Part shown: piece after piece, positions 52,299-62,027 of the stretch
Layout: every line of letters starts with the position of its first letter
How positions within the stretch are numbered: position 1 is the stretch's first letter
Assembly (NCBI RefSeq): GCF_004337445.1
Contig: NZ_SJZB01000049.1
Span: forward strand, 1-64,000
DNA length: 64,000 bases
Direction: 5' to 3'
Origin: Parasulfuritortus cantonensis
GTDB taxonomy: Bacteria > Pseudomonadota > Gammaproteobacteria > Burkholderiales > Thiobacillaceae
Made by a program: the position numbers and the translations under genes
The notes under the pieces: model-generated
Database searches by the model: none
Seen by the model: the letters and a program-made list of their open reading frames with translations, nothing else
What the model was told of the DNA's origin: nothing

Positions 52299-52793
52299 GT
52301 GCCGTCCTTCGACATCGTCTCCGAGTCCGACATGGTCGCGCTGAAGAACGCCATCGACGTGGCGGCGCGCCAGATCGGCAACCGCTACGACTTCAAGGGC
52401 ACCAGCGCGGCGGTGGAGCTGGACGAAAAGGCCAAGTCCATCACCATGCATGGCGATTCCGATTTCCAGCTCGAACAGGTCCAGATGATCCTGTTCCCCG
52501 AGATGGAGAAGAAGGAACGCGACAGCACCAAGCGACTGGAGCATGGCGACATCCAGAAGATCTCCGGCAACAAGGTCAAGCAGGTGCTGCAGATCAAGCT
52601 GGGCATCGAGCAGGACCTGGCCAAGAAGATCGTCAAGCTGATCAAGGACAGCAAGCTCAAGGTCCAGGCCAACATCCAGGGCGACACCGTGCGGGTTTCC
52701 GGCGCCAAACGCGACATCCTGCAGGAATGCATCGCCCTGGTGCGCAAATCGATCAGCGATTTCCCGCTCCAGTACCAGAACTTCCGCGACTGA
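52299..52793 (+). CDS. yajQ: YajQ family nucleotide-binding protein
   Basis: 164 residues, start GTG 52299 ten bases after ppnP. S-F-D-I-V-S-E-S-D at the N-terminus, R-Y-D-F-K-G-T, and the final S-D-F-P-L-Q-Y-Q-N-F-R-D are standard YajQ marks. YajQ proteins bind tRNA, GTP and, in Xanthomonas, cyclic di-GMP. Any such link to the HD-GYP protein at 28 kb is only thematic. Confidence 0.92.
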   Translation: MPSFDIVSESDMVALKNAIDVAARQIGNRYDFKGTSAAVELDEKAKSITMHGDSDFQLEQVQMILFPEMEKKERDSTKRLEHGDIQKISGNKVKQVLQIKLGIEQDLAKKIVKLIKDSKLKVQANIQGDTVRVSGAKRDILQECIALVRKSISDFPLQYQNFRD

Positions 52794-53003
52794 CCGGGCG
52801 CCCCCGGGCGGGGCGCCGCCCCGCAGTACCGCGACCTCCGGGATTCTAGCCGTTGCGTCGTTCCCGCCCGGGCGGGAACCCGGTTGCCGTTCGCCCGGGA
52901 AGCGGGCAAGCTATGCCCGAGGCCGTGCCGGGTTCGGCACCTCATCAGCGGTTTCCACATGGGACAGCGCCGGGCGCCGCCCGGCATCGGAGGTAACAAG
53001 ATC

Positions 53004-54041
53004 ATGACCAAATCATCGCGTGGCATGCGTTCGCTGCTTGCCGTCCTGCTGCTTGCCGTTTCCGGATGGGCGAGCGCCCAGATGTCGTTCGGCAGCATCG
53101 TCGTCTTCGGCAGCAGCCTGTCCGACCCGGGCAACGCGTTCTCCCTCCTGGCGCACCCGGTCGACGGCCTGAGCCTGGACGGCAGCGTGATCCACAATAC
53201 GCCGCCCTACGACGCCCTGGACGAGTCGCTCGTGCCCGGCGCGCCGTACGCGCGTGGCGGCCACCACTTCAGCAACGGCGCGACCTGGATCGAGCAGTTC
53301 GCCCAGGGCCGGGGCCTGGCCGGCGACGTCGCGCCGGCCTTCCGGAGCGGCAACGGCAAGGCCCGCAACTACGCCGTCGGCGGCGCGCGGGCGACGAACT
53401 ACGACGACCGGGTGAACCTGCCGCAACAGGTGGATGCCTTCCTGGGCGACGTCGGCGGCGCGGCACCGGGCGACGCCTTGTACGTCATCGAGATCGGCAG
53501 CAATGACATCCGCGACGCCCTGGTGAGGTTCCTGACCGTCTATCAGACCAGCGGCGGCGACCAGGCCCAGGCCACGGCGGCGGCGAGCGCCGTCATCACC
53601 GATGCCCTTGGCCAGATCGGCTATGAGATGCAGCGTCTGAGCTACGCCGGGGCGCGCAAATTCCTGGTCTGGAACGCGCCGAGGATCGCCCTGACGCCCG
53701 CCGTGCGGGCCTTCGGGCCGCTGGCGCAGGCGGTTGCCGACAGCCTCACCGATGGCTTCAACTACGGCTTGGCCAACAACGTGCTGACCCCGCTCGGCGG
53801 GCTCGGCATCGAGATCGCCCAACTGGACATCAGCAGCCACATGACGGCGATCATCGCCGATCCGGACAGCTACGGCCTGAGCAACGTCACCGACGCCTGC
53901 GTGACGCCCGGCCTGGCGCCGTTCACCTGCGGCCAGCCCGACGGCTACTTCTTCTGGGACGGGATTCATCCGACCAAGGCGATCCACGCGGTGATCGGCA
54001 ACCTGACGGCCGCCACGCTGGCCGCCTATCCCGGTCCGTAA
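53004..54041 (+). CDS. Secreted SGNH/GDSL lipase or esterase
   Basis: 345 residues. Signal peptide ends A-S-A-Q-M; block I is F-G-S-S-L-S-D (catalytic Ser), block III G-S-N-D, block V D-G-I-H-P-T (catalytic Asp and His). G-S-S-L-S-D replaces the commoner G-D-S-L. A strong GGAGGT precedes ATG 53004. Probably an exported esterase; substrate unknown. The 211 bp before it hold a GC-rich hairpin (GCGCCCC/GGGGCGC) but no T-run. Confidence 0.85.
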   Translation: MTKSSRGMRSLLAVLLLAVSGWASAQMSFGSIVVFGSSLSDPGNAFSLLAHPVDGLSLDGSVIHNTPPYDALDESLVPGAPYARGGHHFSNGATWIEQFAQGRGLAGDVAPAFRSGNGKARNYAVGGARATNYDDRVNLPQQVDAFLGDVGGAAPGDALYVIEIGSNDIRDALVRFLTVYQTSGGDQAQATAAASAVITDALGQIGYEMQRLSYAGARKFLVWNAPRIALTPAVRAFGPLAQAVADSLTDGFNYGLANNVLTPLGGLGIEIAQLDISSHMTAIIADPDSYGLSNVTDACVTPGLAPFTCGQPDGYFFWDGIHPTKAIHAVIGNLTAATLAAYPGP

Positions 54042-54213
54042 CACCCGCGCTGGTTCGCGTGCGCGGCGGCCGCCCCTGCCCCCGGGCGGCCCGGCGCCAG
54101 GGGCGGGTATTTGTGCGCATGCTATGTTGAAGTAGCTTCGCGGCGGCAAGTCGGCCGGGCCGGCGCCGGCTGGCCGCCGGGTCGTCCGAAGATAGCGAGA
54201 GAAAGGGGACGCC

Positions 54214-55845
54214 ATGTCTGGCCTGCGCAATCTCAGCATCCGCCTGCAGTTGGCACTGCTGCTCGTCCTGGTGATCGGCCTGTTCTCGGTCGCCTCCCTG
54301 GTCAGCTACCGGGCGCTCAGCCAGGCCAAGGGCGACTTCACCCGCTTCATCACCGAAGACCAGTCGCTCCTGCTCAATTACACCGAGCTGTACGCCAATG
54401 GCCTGCAGATGGGCCAGGCCCTGCGCAACATCATCCTGGACCCCGCCAATCCCAAGGCCTACCAGAACTTCGCCAAGGCGGCCAAGACCATGGACGACCT
54501 GCTCGCCGCTACCCAGCCGCTGGCCGTCGCCCACGGCGACGACGCGGCGCGCGGCCTGCAGAGCATCGTGGCCATACGGGAACGTCAGAAGGGGCTCCAG
54601 GAGCAGGTCATGGCCTTGGTCAAGGCGGGTGACTCGGAAGCCGCCAAGGCCCTGTTGAACGACCAGGAAACCCCGACCTGGCGCGAGATGCGCGGCCTCC
54701 TGCTGGATGCCATCAAGGCGCAGAAGGCCTATATCGAGACGCGCGACCGCACCGTCCAGAGCGGCGTCGCCGGCGCCCAGACCACCAGCCTGGTGTTTTC
54801 CTCCCTGGCGGTGCTGGCCGGGCTCGCGGTCGGCCTGCTGATCCTGGCCAACATCGTCGCCAACCTCAACCGCCTGGACAACTCGATCGCCGCGCTCAGC
54901 CAGGGCGAGGGCGACCTGACCGCGCGCCTGCCGGGCGACGGCGGCAGCGAGCTCGGGCGCGCCGCCGCCAGCTTCAACCGATTCATCGGCGGCCTGCAGG
55001 ACATGGTCAACGCGATCAAGGCGCATGCCGGGCAACTGGACGGGCTGTCCTCGCAACTGGCCGGCACCTCCGCCGACCTGCGCCAAGCCACCCACAACCA
55101 GGCCGAGGCGGTGGCCTCGACCGCCGCCTCGGTCGAGCAGATGTCCGCCAGCATCACCTCGGTCGCCGACGGTGCCGACCGCATCCAGCTGGTCTCCCAG
55201 GACAGCGCGCGCTACTCCGACGAGGCGCGCGCCCGGATGGAACGGCTGGGTAGCTCGATGAACGGCGTGCGCGAGGCTGTCCAGGGCGTCGCCGGCTCGG
55301 TCGACCAGTTCCTCGAGAGCACCCATCGCATCATCGGCGCCACCCAGCACGTCAAGGACATCGCCGACCAGATCAACCTGCTGGCCCTCAATGCCGCCAT
55401 CGAGGCGGCCCGCGCCGGTGAACAGGGGCGCGGTTTCGCGGTGGTCGCCGACGAGGTGCGCAAGCTGGCCGAAAAGACTGCCTTGTACGCCAACGAGATC
55501 AACTCCATCACCACCGAACTGGGCGGCCGCTCCGGCCAGGTCGAGGCCTCCATCCAGGAAGGGCAGGCGGTCCTGGACACCAGCGTCAAGTGCGGCGAGA
55601 CCGCGGTGGGCAGCATCGAGCAGGCCCACGGTGCCGTCATGGAGGCCAGTCGCGGCATCGAAGGCATCGCCGCGACCACCCGGGAGCAGTCGCTGGCCAG
55701 CAGCCAGATCGCCGCCAACGTCGAACGCCTGGCCGACGTCGCGGCGCACACCGAGGAGGCGATCCGGCAGTCCGACCGGACGGTCCAGGAGATGCGCCAG
55801 CTCGCCCAGGCCCTGAGCGGCACGGTATCGCGCTTCCGCAGCTAG
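54214..55845 (+). CDS. Methyl-accepting chemotaxis protein
   Basis: 543 residues: helix 1 (about 10-32), a 160-residue four-helix-bundle-type periplasmic domain with no named sensor motif, helix 2 (about 192-212), HAMP, and a signalling domain whose tip reads [31 protein letters not shown]. Ligand unknown. GAGAGAAAGGGG lies before the ATG. No che genes are adjacent; together with YjfB and HD-GYP it implies a motile cell. Confidence 0.92.
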   Translation: MSGLRNLSIRLQLALLLVLVIGLFSVASLVSYRALSQAKGDFTRFITEDQSLLLNYTELYANGLQMGQALRNIILDPANPKAYQNFAKAAKTMDDLLAATQPLAVAHGDDAARGLQSIVAIRERQKGLQEQVMALVKAGDSEAAKALLNDQETPTWREMRGLLLDAIKAQKAYIETRDRTVQSGVAGAQTTSLVFSSLAVLAGLAVGLLILANIVANLNRLDNSIAALSQGEGDLTARLPGDGGSELGRAAASFNRFIGGLQDMVNAIKAHAGQLDGLSSQLAGTSADLRQATHNQAEAVASTAASVEQMSASITSVADGADRIQLVSQDSARYSDEARARMERLGSSMNGVREAVQGVAGSVDQFLESTHRIIGATQHVKDIADQINLLALNAAIEAARAGEQGRGFAVVADEVRKLAEKTALYANEINSITTELGGRSGQVEASIQEGQAVLDTSVKCGETAVGSIEQAHGAVMEASRGIEGIAATTREQSLASSQIAANVERLADVAAHTEEAIRQSDRTVQEMRQLAQALSGTVSRFRS

Positions 55846-55852
55846 GCGGCGG

Positions 55853-56566
55853 TCAGAGCAGGCGCTGGATCACCGCGCCGGCCAGCATCAGTCCGAACAG
55901 GGGCGGCAGGTAGGAGATGGTGCCGTTGACCGCACGGGCGCGTCCGTGCGAGGTCGGTTCGGGCGGCCGTGGCGGCCGGCCGGGTTCGTCCGAGTAGACG
56001 GTCAGGATGCCTTCCGTGATGCCCAGGCGGCGCAACCGGTGGCGCACCTCGCGCGCCAGGGCGTCGCCCTGGGTGCGGGCGATGTCGGCGATGCGCACGC
56101 GGCCCGGGTCCAGCTTGTTGCCCGCCCCCATGCTGGCCGCGACCGGGATGCCGCGGGCGTGCGCGGTGGCGATCAGGGCCACCTTGCAGTTGAGGGAATC
56201 GATGCAGTCGACGACGTAGGCGGCGTCGGCCGGCAGCAGGCCGGCGACGTTGTCCGGATCGATGAAGGTATCGAGCACCTCCAGGGCGCAGGCCGGGTTG
56301 ATGTCCCGGATGCGTTCGGCCATGACCTCGGTCTTGCGCCGGCCGACGGTGGAGAGCAGGGCCGGCAGCTGGCGGTTGATGTTGGACAGCGCGACGTCGT
56401 CCATGTCGACCAGGGTGAGGCGGCCGACGCCGGCGCGCGCCAAGGCCTCCGCGCACCAGGAACCGACCCCGCCCAGACCGGCCAGGAAGACGTGGCTGGC
56501 CGCCAGGCGCTCGACGCCGGCGCGGCCGATGAGTATCTCGGCGCGTTCGAACTGGGCCGGGATCAT
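55853..56566 (-). CDS. tcdA: tRNA threonylcarbamoyladenosine dehydratase TcdA
   Basis: An E1-like enzyme that cyclises t6A37 to ct6A in tRNA. 237 residues: G-L-G-G-V-G-S-W-C near 31 (ATP loop), D-M-D-D-V, N-x-N-R-Q, and the conserved [10 protein letters not shown] near 118. No N-terminal extra domain. Overlaps the upstream ubiA stop by four bases (ATGA), so it rides on a ubiCA operon. Converges with the chemoreceptor. Confidence 0.85.
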   Translation of the reverse strand: MIPAQFERAEILIGRAGVERLAASHVFLAGLGGVGSWCAEALARAGVGRLTLVDMDDVALSNINRQLPALLSTVGRRKTEVMAERIRDINPACALEVLDTFIDPDNVAGLLPADAAYVVDCIDSLNCKVALIATAHARGIPVAASMGAGNKLDPGRVRIADIARTQGDALAREVRHRLRRLGITEGILTVYSDEPGRPPRPPEPTSHGRARAVNGTISYLPPLFGLMLAGAVIQRLL

Positions 56567-57435
56567 GACACCAGGCCGGCCCCGACGATGCCGGCGAACA
56601 CCGCGGCGCCGAACCAGTTGTTGTGCAGGAAGGCCTTGAAGCAGGGACCGCCCTCGCGGCCGCGGATCAGGGTCCAGTGATAGCCGGCGATGCCCGCGGC
56701 CACGGCCAGGCCGGCATAGTACGGCCAGGCCAGGCGCAGCGCGTCGCCGACGTAGGCGAGCAGGCCAAGGGTCGCGGCATAGCAGAACATGACGGCGGCG
56801 ACGTCGTAGCGGCCGAAGGTGATGGCCGAGGTCTTGATGCCGATCTTGAGGTCGTCCGGACGGTCGACCATGGCATATTCGGTGTCGTAGGCGACCGCCC
56901 AGAAAATGTTGGCGAGCAGCAGCCACCAGCCCACGGCGGGCACGTTGCCGAGGTGGGCGGCGTAGGCCATCGGGATGCCGAAGCCGAAGGCGATGCCGAG
57001 GTAGGCCTGCGGGATGGCGAAGAAGCGTTTCGTGAACGGGTAGCTGGCGGCCAGGAACAAGGCCACGACGGCCAGTTCCAGGAGCAGGAGGTTGTCGAGC
57101 GCGAGCGGCAGGATCAGCAGCAGGGCGAGCAGCGACAGGCCGGCGGCGAGCAGCAGGGCTTCCCGGGTGCCGACCTTGCCGGCCGCCATGGGGCGGTCCT
57201 TGGTGCGGGCGACGTGGGGGTCGAAGTCGCGGTCGGCATAGTCGTTGATGACGCAACCGGCCGAACGCATCAGCACCGAGCCGAGCATGAACACCCAGAC
57301 GACCAGCCAGTCCGGCCGGCCGCCGCCGGACAGCCAGAGCGCCCACAGGGTGGGCCAGACCAGGAGCAGGATGCCGATGGGCTTGTCGAGGCGCATCAGC
57401 TTTTCGTAGAGGGCGAGGCGGGCGAGCAGATTCAT
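56563..57435 (-). CDS. ubiA: 4-hydroxybenzoate octaprenyltransferase
   Basis: Membrane prenyltransferase that attaches the polyprenyl tail in ubiquinone synthesis. 290 residues with eight or nine helices; both aspartate motifs are present, N-D-Y-A-D-R-D-F-D near 63-71 and the second [13 protein letters not shown]. Start ATG 57435 after trimming upstream in-frame codons. Four-base overlaps on both sides (ubiC before, tcdA after). The two UbiH hydroxylases at 4.5-6.9 kb act later in the same pathway. Confidence 0.94.
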   Translation of the reverse strand: MNLLARLALYEKLMRLDKPIGILLLVWPTLWALWLSGGGRPDWLVVWVFMLGSVLMRSAGCVINDYADRDFDPHVARTKDRPMAAGKVGTREALLLAAGLSLLALLLILPLALDNLLLLELAVVALFLAASYPFTKRFFAIPQAYLGIAFGFGIPMAYAAHLGNVPAVGWWLLLANIFWAVAYDTEYAMVDRPDDLKIGIKTSAITFGRYDVAAVMFCYAATLGLLAYVGDALRLAWPYYAGLAVAAGIAGYHWTLIRGREGGPCFKAFLHNNWFGAAVFAGIVGAGLVS

Positions 57436-57950
57436 GGTCGGATGACGCTGGGTAGGAAGACCTCGGTGACCATCAGTCGATGGCCGGCGAGGGCGAATTG
57501 CGACCGGCGTGCCCACAGGGCGGCGGCCGGCTCGGTCAGATAGGGGGCCGCCGCCAGATAGAGCGGGTGGCGCCGGCTGACACGGCGGAAGGCGAGCGGG
57601 AAACGCTCGACGCGCGGGTCGGCGAACAGGGTGGCCCCGAGCGACTGGTTGCCCAGGCCGGCCAGTTGCCGCCAGGGACCGCGCAGACAGGCCGAGGGGA
57701 TGACGGTATGGGCGTAGACCAGCGGCACGGAGCCGGAGCGGAGCAGGACTTCGCGGACCAGGGCGCGTTCGTGGCCGCCCAGGCCGAGCGGGGCGACCTC
57801 GTCACGGTAGGGCAGGTCGAAGGCCTGGCGCAGGCGCCGTACGTTGAAGTCCGGGAAGCGTGAACTGAGCAGGCGGGTCAACGAACCGTGGTGGATCAGC
57901 CAGGGCCGCCAAGGCGCCATCGTGCTGGTGGCTAGATGCCAGTTCGTCAT
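57432..57950 (-). CDS. ubiC: Chorismate pyruvate-lyase
   Basis: Makes 4-hydroxybenzoate from chorismate, the first committed ubiquinone step. 172 residues. Key residues are visible in context: V-R-E-V-L-L (Arg), L-G-N-Q-S-L-G near 96-104 and the C-terminal T-E-V-F-L-P. Competes with TrpE for chorismate. First gene of ubiC-ubiA-tcdA; ATG 57950. Confidence 0.88.
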   Translation of the reverse strand: MTNWHLATSTMAPWRPWLIHHGSLTRLLSSRFPDFNVRRLRQAFDLPYRDEVAPLGLGGHERALVREVLLRSGSVPLVYAHTVIPSACLRGPWRQLAGLGNQSLGATLFADPRVERFPLAFRRVSRRHPLYLAAAPYLTEPAAALWARRSQFALAGHRLMVTEVFLPSVIRP

Positions 57951-58048
57951 GCCTGCCCACGTCTGTCGAGAAGCTGTTAATTATGACAGATGCGGCGGCC
58001 CGGCGTCCGCCCGGCCGAGGCGATGGCGGCCGGGCGGCGGGGTTCGCC

Positions 58049-59122
58049 CTAGCGCAGGTAGACTTCGACCCGGCGGTTCTTCACCTCGGCCGTCTCCGGC
58101 GGCGTCTGCACCAGGAGTTGGCGTTGCCCGAAGGATTCCACCTCCAGGTGTTCGATGCCCGCATACGCGGCACGAATCCGCTTGGCGACGTAGTCGGCGC
58201 GTTTCTGGGCCAGCTTGTCGTTGAATTTCTCCGTGCCGACCGTGTCGGTATGGCCCTGCAAGGTCAGTTCCGGCAGGGGCCGGTCGTGCAGGTCGGCGAG
58301 CAGGGCGGCCAGCGCCTGCTCGGAATCCGCGTTCAGCTTGGTCGAGCCGGTCTCGAAGAACAGGGTCACGTGGCTGGGCAGGGGCGGACGCGCGTCCAGG
58401 GCGGCGCCGAAGTCCTGCCGCACCTGCTCGGCTCCGGCCTCGAACGTGGCGTAATTGCCCGGGTCCATGCGCAGCGCCTCGAGATTCTGGTCCAGGACGG
58501 TCGTGCCGTGCGCGTCGGTGACCATGATCTTGCCGGTCTTGCCATCCGGGTTTTCCAGCAGGACGACGTAGGTCCGCGTGGGCAGGCCGGCCTGCTTGGC
58601 CTCGGCCAGGGTGGTCAGCAGGGTCCCGAAGTCGCCCGTGATCTGCCCCGGCGTGGCGGTGAACGGGGCGTAGGAGTAGCCGTCCATGAGCATGGCCCGG
58701 CCGGGTTCCTCCAGGCGGTAGCTGCGCTCGCCGACGCTCACGCCCAGGTAGCCGGCCGCCTGGCCGGCTTCCGGGGCGAGCAGCACCACATATGAGTGCG
58801 ACAAGGGCGGCAAGCCTTGCTGCAGGATCTCGTGCATGGCCGCCAGGGCGGCGCCGAAGTCGCTCTGGATGCGGTCGTCGCTGACCCGCGGCACGGTGAT
58901 GAAGCCGCGTTCGACCTGGCCGCCGAAGCCGGCCGCCGGAATGCCGTAGACGCCGTCGGCATTGTGAATCTGGGCGCGGTTGTCTTCCGGCACTTCACTG
59001 GGCAGCGGGTTCTGCAGGACCACGACCTCGGTGCCGGCGAGGGCGGGGACGGCCAGGCCGTACAGGGCCGTGACAAGCAGGGCGCGCAGGCGCGCCGACA
59101 GGGTAGGGCATGACGTGGGCAT
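58049..59122 (-). CDS. OmpA-family envelope protein
   Basis: 357 residues with a signal peptide (A-L-A-G-T near 30). Residues about 30-230 have no named domain; a pattern V-V-V-L-Q-N-P-, V-V-L-L-A-P-E-, V-V-L-L-E-N-P-D-G-K recurs three times at about 90-residue spacing, suggesting repeated beta units. The C-terminal OmpA peptidoglycan-binding domain (F-F-E-T-G-S-T-K-L-N-A-D-S, L-T-L-Q-G-H-T-D-T-V-G, N-R-R-V-E) is complete. It lies 13 bp after the FecR gene on the same strand, so the pair forms one envelope operon. Confidence 0.85.
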   Translation of the reverse strand: MPTSCPTLSARLRALLVTALYGLAVPALAGTEVVVLQNPLPSEVPEDNRAQIHNADGVYGIPAAGFGGQVERGFITVPRVSDDRIQSDFGAALAAMHEILQQGLPPLSHSYVVLLAPEAGQAAGYLGVSVGERSYRLEEPGRAMLMDGYSYAPFTATPGQITGDFGTLLTTLAEAKQAGLPTRTYVVLLENPDGKTGKIMVTDAHGTTVLDQNLEALRMDPGNYATFEAGAEQVRQDFGAALDARPPLPSHVTLFFETGSTKLNADSEQALAALLADLHDRPLPELTLQGHTDTVGTEKFNDKLAQKRADYVAKRIRAAYAGIEHLEVESFGQRQLLVQTPPETAEVKNRRVEVYLR

Positions 59123-59135
59123 GTCGGGCTCCCGG

Positions 59136-59582
59136 TTACTGGTTGTCGACCTTGATGGCGAAGTGCGAACCGCGTACGCCGACGCTGCCGGTCGGGGTCT
59201 TCAGCATCACGCCGCCCGGGTTCTGCTTGGCGATGGCGCCGGCCAGGTAGGCCAGGGTGCCTTTCTCCAGGGTGGCGTCGAGCTTGAACTCGCCATGGCT
59301 CGGGGCATAGGCGTAGTCGACCAGGCTGAGCGCGCTGCCCGGCCCGACCGAGAGCACGGTATTGTCCTTGAACACGATGCCGAGCGAGGCGCCGGAACCG
59401 GTTTCGATCCGGGTGCCGGCGCTCACCGGGGCGTCGGCCGCCGCCGGGCTGCGCTGGCCGTCGACGGTCAGGTAGGCGTCGCCGTGCAGGGCGCGGACGT
59501 AGCCGGCCACGTCGGCGGCGAGGACGGAGCTGGTACTTAGGCCCAGCAGGATGATGGCCAAGGCGAGTTTGCGGGTGTTCAA
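59136..59582 (-). CDS. FecR-domain periplasmic protein
   Basis: 148 residues. Start TTG 59582 with GAGGAG 8 bp upstream. Signal peptide (ends V-L-A-A-D), then a FecR-type beta domain (G-T-R-I-E-T-G-S-G-A-S-L-G-I-V-F-K-D-N-T-V-L-S-V-G), ending V-K-T-P-T-G-S-V-G-V-R-G-S-H-F. It lacks a cytoplasmic or TM part, unlike classical FecR anti-sigma factors, so it is a free periplasmic or surface FecR protein. Divergent from the cyclase across a 238-bp gap. A close paralogue starts at the right edge. Confidence 0.82.
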   Translation of the reverse strand: MNTRKLALAIILLGLSTSSVLAADVAGYVRALHGDAYLTVDGQRSPAAADAPVSAGTRIETGSGASLGIVFKDNTVLSVGPGSALSLVDYAYAPSHGEFKLDATLEKGTLAYLAGAIAKQNPGGVMLKTPTGSVGVRGSHFAIKVDNQ

Positions 59583-59638
59583 GACGGTTTCTCCTCTGCG
59601 GGCTGCAACGAGGCAGCAGTAATTGACGGCGACCGACC

Positions 59639-59653
59639 GGCACATCGTGTGCC
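59639..59653. promoter_or_regulatory. Operator-like palindrome GGCACA-TCG-TGTGCC
   Basis: A perfect 6-bp inverted repeat with a 3-nt centre in the divergent FecR/cyclase gap, upstream of both genes. It is not the CRP consensus. An AT-rich stretch (59695-59745) with TAATAAT-like -10 candidates for the cyclase follows. Assigned as an operator only by position and symmetry. Confidence 0.35.
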
Positions 59654-59819
59654 CGCCGCGCCTGCTTGCCCAGGGCTCCTTGTTCGCCATCCGAATAGTT
59701 GAATGAAATGGCATGTTTTTTCGAGTAATAATACATAAAACGGTCCCGTGTCGATATCTCAAGATCGCCAGGGGGTGTGTCCCAACCTGACGCGGCGCCG
59801 AGCCCCTGACGAGTCCTCC

Positions 59820-61952
59820 ATGACCCTGCCCAAACCGAACCCGGGTTGGCTGATCCCGATTGCGGCCGTCCTGGCCGGCATCGCGCTCTACCTGATCGAT
59901 CCGCTGCCCCTGCAGGGCCTGCGCAACAACGTCTTCGACCAGTACCAGCGCTGGAAACCCCGCCAGTACGAGCCGGTCCCGGTTCGCGTCATCGACATCG
60001 ACGACGAGAGCCTGGCCCGGCTCGGACAATGGCCCTGGCCGCGCACCCGCATCGCCGAGCTGATCGACCGCCTGCGCGCCGCCGGTGCCGCGTCCATCGC
60101 CTTCGACGTCATGTTCGCCGAGCCGGACCGGACCTCCCCGTCCGCCATCGAGAAGGTCTGGCGTCCGGATGCGGACCTGAGCCGCCGCCTGGCGGCGCTG
60201 CCCGACCACGACGCCGTGCTGGCCCGCACGCTGTCGGCCGGCGGCGTCGTGCTCGGCCACGCCCTGTTGCGCAAGGGGACACCGCCGGCCCACTTCGCGA
60301 CCCCGTTCCGGGTGGTCGAGGTGGGCGGATCGCCACTGCCCTACCTGCCGGCGTTCCAGGGCACGGTGGCGGCGCTGCCGGAACTCCAGGACGCCGCAGC
60401 GGGCAATGGCGCGATCACCTTCATCCCGGATTCGGACGGCGTCGTGCGGCGGGTTCCGCTGCTCTTCGACCTGGGCGGCAAGCCGATTCCCTCGCTGGTC
60501 GCCGAGGCGTTGCGCGTCGGTCAGGGGGCGCGCAACCTGATGGTCAAGACCGATGCCGAGGCGGGCACCGGCATCCAGTCCGTACGCATCGGTGCCTTCG
60601 AGGTCCCGACCAATGCCTCCGGCCAGGTCTGGGTGCATTACACGCGTCCGGTCGCCGGCCGTTACATCCCGGCCTGGAAGGTCTTCGCGGGGCAGGTGCC
60701 GGCGGCCCAGCTGGAGGGCCACGTGCTGCTCGTCGGCACCTCCGCGCAGGGGTTGATGGACCTGCGCTTCAGCCCGCTCGGCGGTCTGATTCCGGGGGTG
60801 GAAAGCCATGCCCAGGCGATCGAGGAGATCCTACTCGGCAGCCACCTGTCGCGACCCAACTGGGCGCCCGGCCTGGAGATGCTGGGCATCCTGTTCGGCG
60901 GCCTGCTGGTCGGATTCATCGGCCTGTCGGCGGGGGCCATCCTGTCGGCGGCGGCGGCAATGGTCACCATCACCGTCACCGGGGCCGCCAGCTGGTACGC
61001 CTATGCCGAGCACGGCCTGCTGCTCGATCCGGTGACCCCGGCGCTGGTCCTGCTCGTCATCTTCATCCTGGCCAGCATCCACCACCACGCCACCGCCGAA
61101 CGGCGCCAGCGCTGGGTCAAGCGCGCCTTCTCGCGCTACGTCTCGCCCAACCTGGTGAGCTATCTGGTCGACAACCCGAACCACCTCGAACTGGGTGGCG
61201 TGCGGCGCGAATGCAGCTTCATCTTCACCGACCTGGCCGGCTTCACCAACCTGATGGAGAAACTCGACCCGGCCGAGGCGGTGGCCCTGCTGAACGACTA
61301 CCTGGACAGCATGATCCACATCGCCTTCGAGCATGACGGCACCCTCGACCGCATCGTCGGCGACGCCGTGGCGATCATGTTCTCGGCGCCCGTCGAGCAG
61401 CCGGACCACCGCCAGCGGGCGATGACCTGCGCGGTCGCCATGCACCGCTTCGCCCAGCGCCACGCGGCCGCCGCGAACGCGCGCGGGGTCCCGTTCGGGG
61501 CCACCCGGATCGGCATCCATACCGGCGAGGTGACGGTCGGCAACTTCGGCGGCTCGACCATATTCGACTACCGGGCCCTCGGCGACCCGGTCAACACGGC
61601 CTCCCGCCTGGAGAGCGTGAACAAGCAGCTGGGCACCCTGGTGTGCGTGTCCGAGGCGACCCTGTCCGGCTGTGTCGGCACGGTGGCGCGGCCGGTCGGC
61701 AAGCTGGTGCTGAAGGGCAAGAGCCTGCCCCTGATGGTCTACCAGCCCCTCATCCCCGACGCCGGCGAGTCGGCGCCGCCGGATCCCGAATACGAGGCCG
61801 CCTATCGCCGGATGGCGGCCGGCGACCCCGCCGCCCTGGCCACCTTCGAGGCCCTGGCCGAGGCGCGTCCGGACGACCCGCTGGTGCGTTTCCACCTGGG
61901 CCGTCTGCACAAGGGCCAGACCGGCGACGTCATCACCTTCACGGAGAAATAA
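59820..61952 (+). CDS. CHASE2-type membrane class III adenylate/guanylate cyclase
   Basis: About 710 residues. One N-terminal helix (W-L-I-P-I-A-A-V-L-A-G), a CHASE2 extracytoplasmic domain (about 30-345: V-R-V-I-D-I-D-D-E-S-L, F-D-V-M-F-A-E-P-D, ends before I-P-G-V-E-S-H-A-Q), three helices (about 360-425), then the catalytic domain. Metal Asp471 (F-T-D-L-A-G-F-T) and Asp515 (G-D-A-V-A), Asp583 in F-D-Y-R-A-L-G, and transition-state Asn592 and Arg596 (V-N-T-A-S-R-L-E) are all intact, so it should be active; Asp583 suggests ATP. ATG 59820 preferred over an earlier in-frame GTG. Its product likely feeds the CNB protein downstream. Confidence 0.88.
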   Translation: MTLPKPNPGWLIPIAAVLAGIALYLIDPLPLQGLRNNVFDQYQRWKPRQYEPVPVRVIDIDDESLARLGQWPWPRTRIAELIDRLRAAGAASIAFDVMFAEPDRTSPSAIEKVWRPDADLSRRLAALPDHDAVLARTLSAGGVVLGHALLRKGTPPAHFATPFRVVEVGGSPLPYLPAFQGTVAALPELQDAAAGNGAITFIPDSDGVVRRVPLLFDLGGKPIPSLVAEALRVGQGARNLMVKTDAEAGTGIQSVRIGAFEVPTNASGQVWVHYTRPVAGRYIPAWKVFAGQVPAAQLEGHVLLVGTSAQGLMDLRFSPLGGLIPGVESHAQAIEEILLGSHLSRPNWAPGLEMLGILFGGLLVGFIGLSAGAILSAAAAMVTITVTGAASWYAYAEHGLLLDPVTPALVLLVIFILASIHHHATAERRQRWVKRAFSRYVSPNLVSYLVDNPNHLELGGVRRECSFIFTDLAGFTNLMEKLDPAEAVALLNDYLDSMIHIAFEHDGTLDRIVGDAVAIMFSAPVEQPDHRQRAMTCAVAMHRFAQRHAAAANARGVPFGATRIGIHTGEVTVGNFGGSTIFDYRALGDPVNTASRLESVNKQLGTLVCVSEATLSGCVGTVARPVGKLVLKGKSLPLMVYQPLIPDAGESAPPDPEYEAAYRRMAAGDPAALATFEALAEARPDDPLVRFHLGRLHKGQTGDVITFTEK

Positions 61953-61959
61953 CCGGCTC

Positions 61960-61981
61960 CGCCAGCGCGTTTCGGCTGGCG
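61960..61981 (+). terminator. Hairpin between cyclase and glutaminase
   Basis: CGCCAGC/GCTGGCG, 7-bp perfect stem with an 8-nt loop, 7 bp after the cyclase stop; only a short, mixed T/A tail follows. Weak terminator or transcript boundary, so the glutaminase may have its own promoter in the next 40 bp or be partly co-transcribed. Confidence 0.5.
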
Positions 61982-62027
61982 CGCTTATTGCGTAGTTTTA
62001 CTGTCATTCTTCCGGCTAGGAGGCCAT

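Noticed and set aside
52798-52816. Terminator after yajQ
   Set aside because: A perfect GC hairpin is present but no T-run follows, and the region is generally rich in G/C repeats.
52838-52850. TAGAAT on the minus strand after yajQ
   Set aside because: It points into the 3' end of yajQ with no gene to serve; probably chance or antisense.
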